From positions 1 through 15,127 of the forward strand of contig CANMNU010000023.1 in NCBI GenBank assembly GCA_947499175.1: DNA of 15,127 nt, given 5' to 3'. The translations under genes and the position numbers were made by a program. Shown here piece by piece: positions 1 through 7,112 of this stretch. Source of the DNA: Alphaproteobacteria bacterium. GTDB lineage: Bacteria; Pseudomonadota; Alphaproteobacteria; Paracaedibacterales; CAITNM01. The number at the start of each line of letters is the position of its first letter. Position 1 is the stretch's first letter. A model generated the notes under the pieces. The model was not told the origin of the DNA. It worked only from the letters and a program-made list of their open reading frames with translations, and made no database searches.

Positions 1-1
1 A

Positions 2-409
2 ATAAATAGCTTTGTGAACTTTCTAGGTAATGATCAAGAGTTGCAGACCATAAGAAAAAATGACCTACAAGTACTAAAGGATAACTTTATTGTATCACCA
101 GACACTACCCTAAAAAATTTTCACAGAAGATGTGGAATGCCATATGAAATAAAAAACATAAATAAACAAATAGCATTAAATGATTTAAATTTACTATTTA
201 CGAAGTTTGATGTTTCACATAAAACACCATTACTGGTTATAGGATCTAGTGATGATGTTATCGTTCCTAAAAAAATTATATACGATAACTTTGAAAGTTA
301 TTCAAATGTTAGCCTTCAAATAATAGATGGCGGAAAACATGGACTTGGTTTTTTTAAAGCAGATAGTATTTACGAAAAAATAATGAGCTTTGTAAATGAT
401 ACCAATTAA
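2..409 (+). CDS. bioH: BioH/BioG-like alpha/beta hydrolase, 3' part (pimeloyl-ACP methyl ester esterase)
   Basis: The reading frame is open to the left edge, so this is the C-terminal part of a longer gene; the GTG at 14 is not a credible start. The fragment shows the end of an alpha/beta hydrolase. A strand with PLLVIGSSDD carries the catalytic Asp region, followed by VPKK, and IIDGGKHGLGFF carries the catalytic His. The nucleophile Ser lies outside the window. In biotin operons such a hydrolase next to bioC removes the methyl ester from pimeloyl-ACP methyl ester and so ends the BioC-started pimelate pathway. It overlaps bioC by 14 nt, which suggests translational coupling. The hydrolase fold is well supported. 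Assigning it to BioH rather than BioG or another non-homologous esterase rests on context. Confidence 0.72.
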   Translation: MNSFVNFLGNDQELQTIRKNDLQVLKDNFIVSPDTTLKNFHRRCGMPYEIKNINKQIALNDLNLLFTKFDVSHKTPLLVIGSSDDVIVPKKIIYDNFESYSNVSLQIIDGGKHGLGFFKADSIYEKIMSFVNDTN

Positions 410-1145
410 AAGAAAAATTCAAGAAAAATTTAGTGCTGCTAGTCACACTTACAATGATGTAGCGCATGTTCAAAAAGAGAGTGCTTTAATTTTAGTTAAA
501 AATTTGCACGAATTTATTACAGGGTTTAACCCTAAGACAATATTAGACTTGGGAACAGGTACTGGTTACTTAACTGAAGCTTTGCTGCAGCATTACCCTA
601 GTTCGTTTTATAGCCTTAATGATATTGCGCCAGGTATGATAAGTTTTGTTCAAAATAAATTCAAACATCATAGTAAATTTAGTTTTTATGAAAGTGATAT
701 GGAAAATGGTAATTTTGAACCTCACAACCTTATTGTTAGTAATCTTTCTATGCAGTGGGTGGAAAGCTTAGAGAAAACTATTCAAAAATTTTATTCAAAA
801 TCAGATGTTTTTTCTTTTTCTTGCTTGCTAGATGGAACTTTCAGGGAATGGAATAATATTTTAAAGAATTTTGGATTGCCATCAGCACTAAAGCAATATC
901 CTACCGAAAATAATTTAACTAATTTTTTATATAGATTGGGCACAAAAAATCATCATTTTTACGTAAAAGAATTCCAGGTAAACTTTAATAATATTCGTTC
1001 TTTTTTTAATTATTTAAAAAAATTAGGAGCATCGGCAAGTGATACCAAAATACCCTTTCAAGAAATGGTAAGGATTATAAAAAATCATAATTTGGGCTTT
1101 AGTATAACCTACAAAATATTTTTTGCAGTTGTGAAAAGAAAATAA
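396..1145 (+). CDS. bioC: Malonyl-ACP O-methyltransferase BioC
   Basis: This enzyme transfers a methyl group from S-adenosylmethionine to the free carboxyl of malonyl-ACP, disguising it so the fatty-acid cycle can extend it to pimeloyl-ACP. It is a 249-residue class I SAM methyltransferase. The N-terminal segment (about residues 5-30, with FSAASHTY and VQKESA) is typical of BioC. SAM motif I is ILDLGTGTGYLT at 49-60, an acidic residue follows at D76, and VSNLSMQWV at 114-122 is the family's NLxxQW signature. The ATG at 396 lies inside the upstream hydrolase gene. The stop shares one base with the bioD ATG (TAATG), so coupled translation is likely. The gene is very AT-rich with many AAA and TTT codons, more so than the genes after ruvC. 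Confidence 0.93.
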   Translation: MIPIKRKIQEKFSAASHTYNDVAHVQKESALILVKNLHEFITGFNPKTILDLGTGTGYLTEALLQHYPSSFYSLNDIAPGMISFVQNKFKHHSKFSFYESDMENGNFEPHNLIVSNLSMQWVESLEKTIQKFYSKSDVFSFSCLLDGTFREWNNILKNFGLPSALKQYPTENNLTNFLYRLGTKNHHFYVKEFQVNFNNIRSFFNYLKKLGASASDTKIPFQEMVRIIKNHNLGFSITYKIFFAVVKRK

Positions 1146-1756
1146 TGAATATTTTTATTACAGGAACAGATACCAATATAGGGAAAACAGTTGCGTCTAG
1201 TTGGCTATGTTTGCACACAGGTTATGATTATTTCAAACCAATACAAACTGGATACACTGAAGGTAGCGATAGTGGAACAGTTTTTCAGCTTGCAGGTAAT
1301 AAAATTCACAAGGAAGCATATGTTTACAAGGAGGCTTTATCCCCACATTTGGCCGCTAATTTTGAAAAAGAAATAATAGATGTATCTAGAATCAAAATAC
1401 CTAAGGTTGAAAATTTAATTATTGAAGGTGTTGGCGGGCTATTGGTACCAATTAATAAAGATTATTTTGTAATTGATTTAATAAAGTATTTTTCTGTTCC
1501 TGTTATTTTGGTGGCAAGTTCGCGCCTTGGCACTATTAACCACACACTTCTTAGCCTTGAAGCATTAAGGGCTAGAAAAATAGAAACACTAGGGGTTATT
1601 GTTTGTGGTAACCTAAACCAAAACAATTGTGACGCTATAGAACTTTATGGAAAAACTAAGATGTTAGCGCAGATTCCATATTTATCTGATGTTAGTAATA
1701 TGACATTAAGTAAGATACCTTTTACACAAACGTTAAAAGAAATATTTTTGGTATAA
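1145..1756 (+). CDS. bioD: Dethiobiotin synthetase BioD
   Basis: BioD is the ATP-dependent carboxylase that closes the ureido ring of dethiobiotin from 7,8-diaminopelargonic acid and CO2. The 203-residue protein has the P-loop GTDTNIGKT at residues 7-15. The substrate-binding KPIQTG follows at 31-36, and the IEGVGGLLVP segment at 93-102 supplies the acidic and glycine-rich site around the metal and substrate. It is slightly shorter than many homologues (about 220-230 residues), but the key motifs are intact and the start is fixed by the P-loop's usual N-terminal position. It begins on the last base of the bioC stop and ends 3 nt before bioA, so it sits inside a tight operon. Confidence 0.95.
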   Translation: MNIFITGTDTNIGKTVASSWLCLHTGYDYFKPIQTGYTEGSDSGTVFQLAGNKIHKEAYVYKEALSPHLAANFEKEIIDVSRIKIPKVENLIIEGVGGLLVPINKDYFVIDLIKYFSVPVILVASSRLGTINHTLLSLEALRARKIETLGVIVCGNLNQNNCDAIELYGKTKMLAQIPYLSDVSNMTLSKIPFTQTLKEIFLV

Positions 1757-1759
1757 TTT

Positions 1760-3058
1760 ATGATGTCGATTGCTGAACGTGATAAAAAAATTATTTGGCA
1801 CCCCTTTACACAGGAAAAAACGGCAACAAACGTTATAGCAATTAAAAATGCTAAAGGTTCATATGTTTATGATGAACAAGATAAAGCTTATCTTGATTTG
1901 ATTTCCAGCTGGTGGGTTAATTTACATGGTCATGGACATCCAGATATTGCGCGTAGTATTTATGATCAGGCGCTCAAATTAGAACATGTAATTTTTTCTG
2001 GATTTACCCATTCACCTGCGGTTGAGCTATGCGAAAATTTACAACAATTATTACCATGCAGTTTAAATAGATTTTTCTTTTCTGATAATGGATCAACAGC
2101 TGTTGAAGTGGCCTTAAAAATGGCTTATCAGTACTGGCATAATCAAGGCCAAAAAGATAAAAAATTATTTTTAAGTTTTGAAGGCGGATATCATGGGGAT
2201 ACCTTTGGGGCAATGTCAGTTGGAAAAAACAGCTTATTTCATGGAGTTTTTTCAGATCTTTTTTTTAAAGTATTAAGCATTCCATTTCCTTCAACTTGGG
2301 ATGAAGACCTGGATTTGGTGTCAAAAGAAGAATATGCCTTGTCTGTGCTGGATGAATACTTGAGCGAACATCATAATAAAATTGCAGCAATTATTCTTGA
2401 GCCTTTAGTTCAAGGAGCAAGTGGTATGCGTATGTGTAGAGCTAAGTTCATTGATGCTGTTATTGAGAAGGTTAGAAAGCAAAATATATTGGTGATTTTT
2501 GATGAAGTTATGACAGGATTTGGTCGCACAGGCAGTAACTTTGCACTTGAACAAATTGATGCCAATCCTGACTTTTTGTGTATATCAAAGGGAATAACTG
2601 GGGGATTTTTACCGCTTGCGCTTACGGTAACAACTGACAATGTTTACAATGCATTTTTAAGCAATGAATGGAAATATGCTTTTGCCCATGGGCACTCATA
2701 CACAGCAAATCCACTAGCATGCGCTGCTGCGTTGACTTCGCTAAAAATGCTGAGTCAAACGGAAACTAAGAATGCAATTCATTCTATTAATCAAGGACAT
2801 AAAAAGGGAATTGCTTACCTAAAAACAAATTGCCAGAGCGTTGAACATTCAAGAATTATTGGTACTATTGGTGCATTTTCCATAAAAAATGTAAGCAATA
2901 TTAGTCAATCCATCAAAGAGAATTTTTTAGAGGAGGGGCTATTGATTAGACCATTGGGAAATACCATTTATTTATTACCGCCATATTCAACAACTTTTAA
3001 TGAATTAGAATTTGCTTATAAAAAAATAAAAGAGATTATCAATCAAATAGCTAACTGA
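1760..3058 (+). CDS. bioA: Adenosylmethionine-8-amino-7-oxononanoate aminotransferase BioA
   Basis: BioA is the PLP-dependent class III aminotransferase that turns 8-amino-7-oxononanoate into 7,8-diaminopelargonic acid, usually with SAM as amino donor. The 432-residue protein opens with the BioA hallmark WHPFTQ (residues 14-19). It also has SSWWVNLHGHGHP near 49-61, GGYHGDTFGAMSVG, the PLP-contacting Asp in DEVMTGFGRTG (D248), the Schiff-base lysine in SKGITGG (K277), and HSYTANPLACAAA. Two ATG codons in a row (1760 and 1763) could start it, and no clear Shine-Dalgarno is visible, so coupling to bioD is likely. It is the last gene of the operon here. Its final 16 bp overlap the 3' end of the convergent ruvC, with no terminator between them. 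Confidence 0.96.
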   Translation: MMSIAERDKKIIWHPFTQEKTATNVIAIKNAKGSYVYDEQDKAYLDLISSWWVNLHGHGHPDIARSIYDQALKLEHVIFSGFTHSPAVELCENLQQLLPCSLNRFFFSDNGSTAVEVALKMAYQYWHNQGQKDKKLFLSFEGGYHGDTFGAMSVGKNSLFHGVFSDLFFKVLSIPFPSTWDEDLDLVSKEEYALSVLDEYLSEHHNKIAAIILEPLVQGASGMRMCRAKFIDAVIEKVRKQNILVIFDEVMTGFGRTGSNFALEQIDANPDFLCISKGITGGFLPLALTVTTDNVYNAFLSNEWKYAFAHGHSYTANPLACAAALTSLKMLSQTETKNAIHSINQGHKKGIAYLKTNCQSVEHSRIIGTIGAFSIKNVSNISQSIKENFLEEGLLIRPLGNTIYLLPPYSTTFNELEFAYKKIKEIINQIAN

Positions 3059-3552
3059 AAACGCAAATTAAGCTCGCGATGGTGTGCATGGCAAATAGCA
3101 ATTGCTAAAGCATCTGCAGCATCGGCTGTGACATTCTTAGGCATGGCTGGCAAAAGCAAAGCAACCATTTGGGCCACCTGAGATTTGTCAGCGTGACCAC
3201 TGCCAACTACTGATTTTTTTACTTTATTCGCCGAGTATTCACTAACTGGCAAACCAAAAGATGCTGGTGTAAATAATACTACACCACGCGCCATTCCAAG
3301 CTTTAAGGTTGAAACTGGGTTTTTATTGACAAAAGTTTCTTCAACAGCGGCCTCGTTAGGTTTAAACTGTTGTAATACATTCATTATGCCTTGATGCAAA
3401 GTATTTAAACGTTCAGCCAATGGGGCCTTAGGATTAGTTTCAATAACACCGTGACCTATATAGCTAAGTGAGTTGCCTAAAGATTGCACAATGCCCCAAC
3501 CGGTACGCTGCAAGCCCGGATCTATACCTAAAATTTTTACCATTTTTGACAT
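3043..3552 (-). CDS. ruvC: Crossover junction endodeoxyribonuclease RuvC
   Basis: RuvC resolves Holliday junctions by paired incisions, working with RuvAB, which is not in this window. The 169-residue product shows the four catalytic acids of the RNase H-like fold: D11 in LGIDPG, E71 in AVEETF, and D144 and D147 in ADAADALA. It also has the conserved NPVSTLKLGMARG stretch and GHADKSQVAQMV. Two starts are possible, ATG at 3552 (used here) and ATG at 3543, which would give the more standard MVKILGIDPG opening. The stop lies inside the end of bioA, an unusual convergent overlap. Divergently across a 74-bp gap lies ndk. Confidence 0.95.
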   Translation of the reverse strand: MSKMVKILGIDPGLQRTGWGIVQSLGNSLSYIGHGVIETNPKAPLAERLNTLHQGIMNVLQQFKPNEAAVEETFVNKNPVSTLKLGMARGVVLFTPASFGLPVSEYSANKVKKSVVGSGHADKSQVAQMVALLLPAMPKNVTADAADALAIAICHAHHRELNLRFQLAI

Positions 3553-3580
3553 ATTTTAAAACCACTATTGAAAAAACGAA

Positions 3581-3589
3581 TGGTATAAT
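3581..3589 (+). promoter_or_regulatory. Extended -10 promoter for ndk
   Basis: TGGTATAAT is a perfect TATAAT with the TGn extension. No good -35 lies 16-18 bp upstream; TTGAAA at 3568-3573 is too close. It points towards ndk and would start transcription near 3596, about 30 nt before the ndk ATG. The nine-base string TTTATCATG occurs twice here, at 3589-3597 and 3621-3629. Confidence 0.55.
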
Positions 3590-3626
3590 TTATCATGGAT
3601 CTCTTACATAGCATAATAAGTTTATC

Positions 3627-4049
3627 ATGACAATACAAAGAACATTTTCAATACTAAAGCCTGATGCGACTCGTCGCAACCTTACTGGTACAATTAATGC
3701 AAAAATTGAATCAGCTAATTTAAGAATTATAGCTCAAAAACGATTAAAACTTAGCTTGGCTCAAGCTCAAGCTTTTTATACAGTCCATGCTGAACGTGCA
3801 TTTTTTGGAGAGCTTTGCCAATTTATGACTAGTGGTCCAGTTGTTGCTCAAGTTCTCGAAGGTGAGAATGCTGTGGCAAATTATCGCGATATTATGGGAG
3901 CAACCAATCCAGCTAACGCGGCTGAGGGTACTATTCGCCGTGAATTTGCCGAATCAATTGAGGCAAACTCTGTGCATGGCTCAGACTCACCTGAAAATGC
4001 AGCTAAAGAAATTTCCTTTTTCTTTAGTGATCTAGAAATCGTTGGTTAA
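3627..4049 (+). CDS. ndk: Nucleoside diphosphate kinase
   Basis: This cytoplasmic enzyme moves the gamma phosphate between nucleoside triphosphates and diphosphates through a phosphohistidine, balancing NTP and dNTP pools. The 140-residue protein is full family length. It opens with RTFSILKPDA (K11 binds nucleotide), has MTSGPVVAQVLEG in the middle, GATNPANAAEGTIR, and the active-site histidine H117 in NSVHGSDS. The ATG at 3627 gives the standard N-terminus. A weak Shine-Dalgarno and the extended -10 at 3581 precede it. Its last 8 nt overlap the TTG start of the following phosphatidyltransferase gene, so the two are probably cotranscribed. Confidence 0.97.
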   Translation: MTIQRTFSILKPDATRRNLTGTINAKIESANLRIIAQKRLKLSLAQAQAFYTVHAERAFFGELCQFMTSGPVVAQVLEGENAVANYRDIMGATNPANAAEGTIRREFAESIEANSVHGSDSPENAAKEISFFFSDLEIVG

Positions 4050-4587
4050 TTTAGCGAATACCCTTACCGGCGTTCGCTTTTTTGGTACGCCGGTACTTAT
4101 TTACTACTATCTAAATCATGATTATGTTTTCGCTTTTTGGTTAATGCTGATTTTAGGTGTTACCGATTGGTTTGATGGATTTTTTGCGCGTAGACTTAAT
4201 CAAGAATCTTTATTTGGCAAAATATTTGACCCAATTGCTGATAAAACTCTAATGGTTGGAATGTTTGCCACCCTTGGTTATTTGCGTGCAATGCCTTTAG
4301 CGTTTGTAATTTTATGCTTAACACGTGATGTGTTAATTATTATTGGTGGCTTTAGTATGGTTAGAGCACACTGCAAAGCTGACTTTTCACCTACCAGAAC
4401 AAGTAAAATCAATACATTTTTGCAAATTTTGTGTATTTTGCTAGTAACTTATAGGCTACACACGATAAACGTTAGTCCATTACTTATGCTTAGCGAAACT
4501 GCGTTATTATTAATAACTAGCTTATTTACAATGGTTTCTGGTATGCAATATGCAAAAACCTTTTGGAGATTTCTCAAAAGTGCGTAA
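4042..4587 (+). CDS. pgsA: CDP-alcohol phosphatidyltransferase, PgsA type
   Basis: This integral membrane enzyme of phospholipid synthesis most likely makes phosphatidylglycerophosphate from CDP-diacylglycerol and glycerol-3-phosphate. The catalytic signature D-x2-D-G-x2-A-R-x8-G-x3-D-x3-D is complete between D42 and D67 (DWFDG, AR, G, FDPIAD). Hydrophobic segments at about 12-40, 70-110 and 125-170 fit a polytopic membrane protein, and 181 residues is a usual PgsA length. The start is a TTG at 4042 inside the end of ndk; it gives an opening with NLANTLTGVR that matches the PgsA N-terminus, and no ATG fits better. A related acceptor, such as in a cardiolipin-synthase-like member, cannot be excluded from sequence alone. 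Confidence 0.88.
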   Translation: MVNLANTLTGVRFFGTPVLIYYYLNHDYVFAFWLMLILGVTDWFDGFFARRLNQESLFGKIFDPIADKTLMVGMFATLGYLRAMPLAFVILCLTRDVLIIIGGFSMVRAHCKADFSPTRTSKINTFLQILCILLVTYRLHTINVSPLLMLSETALLLITSLFTMVSGMQYAKTFWRFLKSA

Positions 4588-4619
4588 GAATTTAGTTATT
4601 CTTTATTAAAAGCTTCAAT

Positions 4620-5591
4620 ATGTTTTTTGCTCGTCCTCGTATATCTACTCGCCTTGAAATTTGGCCAACATTTGTTGATGCACTATCAACCGTACTAATG
4701 GCAATAGTTTTTGTGTTAATGACTTTTTTGGTAGCCCAGGTTTTTTTGGTAGAAACAATTAATGACCGTGATACTGAACTAGCTAATTTACAAGCTCAGC
4801 TACGTCAATTTGAGCAAAAGCTTACCAAGGCTAAAGATCAACATCTTGCTGCTAGCACTAAGGTCACGGCCCTTGAAGAGCTAATTAAAAGCTTAAATTC
4901 TCAGCTAAAAAAATTAACTCAAGATTTGAGTCTTGAACAACAACAACACGGCGAACAGAAAACGTTAAATGAACGAATTAAGACTGACCTGGAAAAGCTT
5001 GAAGAACGGCTAAAACAATTAAAAAACCTGTTGCAACAAGCACAGGATGAATCTTTAAAAAAAGATGATGAAGTTAAGGCATTGCAATTAAGTTTATTCA
5101 GTATGGAAAAAGAACAGGAAAAACATAAAAATTCAATTAAGGTAGGACAATTTCGCTCTCAGTTCTTTGCTCAGTTAAAAAATATTCTTGGCGATAGAAG
5201 TGATGTGAGAGTGGTTGATGACCGCTTTATTTTTCAATCCGAAGTATTGTTTGCTATAGGTTCTGCGGACCTTGGGGAAGATGGTAAAGAACAATTAAAT
5301 AGTTTAGTAAAAGCTTTGAAAGAAATTGGCAATAAAATCCCCCCTGAAATTAATTGGATTTTGCGAGTTGATGGGCATACTGACAGTAGGCCAATTAAAA
5401 GTACTCAATTTCCTTCCAATTGGGAGCTGTCAACGGCTAGAGCCATTGCGGTAGTGCAATACATGATAAATAAAGGAATTGATGGTAAACACCTGGTAGC
5501 AGCAGGTTTTGGAGAATTTCAACCACTTAACACAGATGTAAAAGACATTGAACGTAATCGTCGAATTGAGTTTAAATTAGACCAGCGATAA
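4620..5591 (+). CDS. MotB/OmpA-like peptidoglycan-binding membrane protein
   Basis: The 323-residue protein has three parts. A single N-terminal membrane helix (about 18-44) follows a short basic cytoplasmic tail and carries an Asp near its start (D20 in FVDALSTVLM). That is the position of the proton-binding Asp in MotB-type stators. A long coiled coil (about 45-175) rich in Gln, Lys, Glu and Leu comes next. A C-terminal OmpA/MotB peptidoglycan-binding domain (about 198-320) has RVDGHTDSRPI, NWELSTARA and the terminal NRRIEF. Similar proteins are common in alphaproteobacteria, usually beside a MotA/TolQ/ExbB-type channel gene, but no such partner is present here. It follows pgsA by 32 nt. 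A role in cell-envelope tethering or a proton-driven envelope process is inference; a flagellar role is not indicated. Confidence 0.85.
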   Translation: MFFARPRISTRLEIWPTFVDALSTVLMAIVFVLMTFLVAQVFLVETINDRDTELANLQAQLRQFEQKLTKAKDQHLAASTKVTALEELIKSLNSQLKKLTQDLSLEQQQHGEQKTLNERIKTDLEKLEERLKQLKNLLQQAQDESLKKDDEVKALQLSLFSMEKEQEKHKNSIKVGQFRSQFFAQLKNILGDRSDVRVVDDRFIFQSEVLFAIGSADLGEDGKEQLNSLVKALKEIGNKIPPEINWILRVDGHTDSRPIKSTQFPSNWELSTARAIAVVQYMINKGIDGKHLVAAGFGEFQPLNTDVKDIERNRRIEFKLDQR

Positions 5592-5596
5592 ATAGG

Positions 5597-5626
5597 TTCA
5601 GGATGATTCTTATGAGTCACCCTGAA
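5597..5626. terminator. Hairpin between convergent genes, possible bidirectional terminator
   Basis: The arms TTCAGGATGATTC (5597-5609) and GAGTCACCCTGAA (5614-5626) pair over 13 positions with one mismatch and one wobble around the loop TTAT. It sits 6 nt after the MotB-like stop and 14 nt before the gatB stop, where a terminator for both is expected. No run of T follows on either strand, so it is not a textbook intrinsic terminator. It may be a short dispersed palindrome that serves this role. Confidence 0.5.
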
Positions 5627-5639
5627 ATTGATTAAAAAT

Positions 5640-7103
5640 CTAACCCAACTTATCTTTTAAAATTTGGTTGGCAACACCAGGATTAGCTTTCCCCTGTAAC
5701 ACTTTCATAACTTGGCCAACTAAAAAGCCAAAAATCTGCTGCTTACCAGCACGATACTGCTCTACTTGCGCTGCATTAGCAGCAATTACTTCATCCACTG
5801 CTTTTTCAATAACGCTAGTGTCAGAAACCTGCTTTAAACCAAGTTCTTCAACTAATTGTGCTGGGGCTTTGCCGCTTTCCCACATTTTGGCGAAAACATC
5901 TTTAGCAATTTTTCCTGAAATTGTGTCGTCTATAATAAGGTCAACAAGCTCAGCCAAATGATTTGGCGCAAATGGCAGATTATCAATTGTCTTATGATCG
6001 CGATTCATTGCAGCAAAAACTTCAACAATTAACCAATTAGCGATTAATTTTGCAGCACCTTGTCCTTTGACTGAACTTACAATTTGTTCGTAAAAATCTG
6101 CAACTTCTTTCTCTGCCACTAGGACATTGGCATCATACTCGCTTAAGGCAAATTCCTTGATAAAACGCTCACGCTTAGCATCAGGCAATTCTGGCATATT
6201 TGCTCTAATAGTTTCTATACGAGCTTCATCTAAAACAACTGGACGTAAATCAGGATCATGGAAATAGCGATAATCCATTGCATCTTCTTTACTACGAAGA
6301 GAACGTGTTTCACAGCGGCTAGGGTCAAACAGTCGAGTCTCTTGAACAATTACCCCACCATTTTCAAGTATTTCTAATTGACGGGCAATTTCGTATTCAA
6401 TTGCTTGTCCTAAAAACCTAACAGAGTTAACGTTTTTAATTTCAGCACGTGTTCCAAACGGTGTGCCTGGCTTATGCAATGAAATATTGGCATCTACCCG
6501 AAGGCTACCTTGTTCCATGTTACCGTCACATGTACCTAAGTAGCGTAAAATTGATCTCAATTTTTTAACGTAGGACATGGCTTCTTGAGATGAGTTTATT
6601 TCCGGTTCAGAAACAATTTCCATTAAGGCTACGCCTGCCCTATTAAAATCAATGTAAGAAAGGCTAGGGTGCAAATCATGGGTACTTTTCCCTGCATCCT
6701 GCTCCAAGTGTAATCGTGTAATATTAACCCGCTTACTTTTGCCATTTTCTAAATCAATATCGACATATCCACCAGTTACAATAGGATAGTAAAGTTGAGA
6801 AATTTGATAACCTAACGGTAAATCAGCATAAAAGTAATTTTTACGATCAAAAATTGAAACACGATTAACCGTAGCATTTATACCAAATCCCGTTTTAATT
6901 GCCTGATCAACGCAAAACTTGTTTAGAACCGGTAACATGCCAGGCATTCCAGCATCAAGATAAGTTACTTGTGTATTTGGCTCAGCACCAAAAACAGCTG
7001 ATGCCCCTGAAAATAACTTAGCTTTTGAAGAAACCTGGGCGTGAACTTCAAGCCCAATAACCACTTCCCATAGGCCAGTCTGACCTTTAATTAAATTTTC
7101 CAT
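5640..7103 (-). CDS. gatB: Asp-tRNA(Asn)/Glu-tRNA(Gln) amidotransferase subunit B
   Basis: GatB is the kinase and tRNA-binding subunit of GatCAB. It phosphorylates the mischarged Asp or Glu on tRNA, then amidates it with ammonia channelled from GatA. The 487-residue protein has the family opening WEVVIGLEVHAQ, the LDAGMPGMLPVLN stretch, the FDRKNYFYADLPLGYQISQ signature at about 88-106, DFNRAGVALMEIVSEP, and EIKNVNSVRFLGQAIEYEI. The C-terminal YqeY-like helical tail (about 340-487) contacts tRNA. It is the last gene of the xthA-gatC-gatA-gatB operon, 9 nt after gatA, and reads towards the hairpin at 5597-5626. Confidence 0.97.
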   Translation of the reverse strand: MENLIKGQTGLWEVVIGLEVHAQVSSKAKLFSGASAVFGAEPNTQVTYLDAGMPGMLPVLNKFCVDQAIKTGFGINATVNRVSIFDRKNYFYADLPLGYQISQLYYPIVTGGYVDIDLENGKSKRVNITRLHLEQDAGKSTHDLHPSLSYIDFNRAGVALMEIVSEPEINSSQEAMSYVKKLRSILRYLGTCDGNMEQGSLRVDANISLHKPGTPFGTRAEIKNVNSVRFLGQAIEYEIARQLEILENGGVIVQETRLFDPSRCETRSLRSKEDAMDYRYFHDPDLRPVVLDEARIETIRANMPELPDAKRERFIKEFALSEYDANVLVAEKEVADFYEQIVSSVKGQGAAKLIANWLIVEVFAAMNRDHKTIDNLPFAPNHLAELVDLIIDDTISGKIAKDVFAKMWESGKAPAQLVEELGLKQVSDTSVIEKAVDEVIAANAAQVEQYRAGKQQIFGFLVGQVMKVLQGKANPGVANQILKDKLG

Positions 7104-7112
7104 ATGTAACCC

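Noticed and set aside
3595..3630. 11-codon leader-peptide-like frame before ndk
   Set aside because: It begins at the predicted transcription start, has no ribosome site and no attenuator hairpin, so it is most likely chance from the repeated TTTATCATG.
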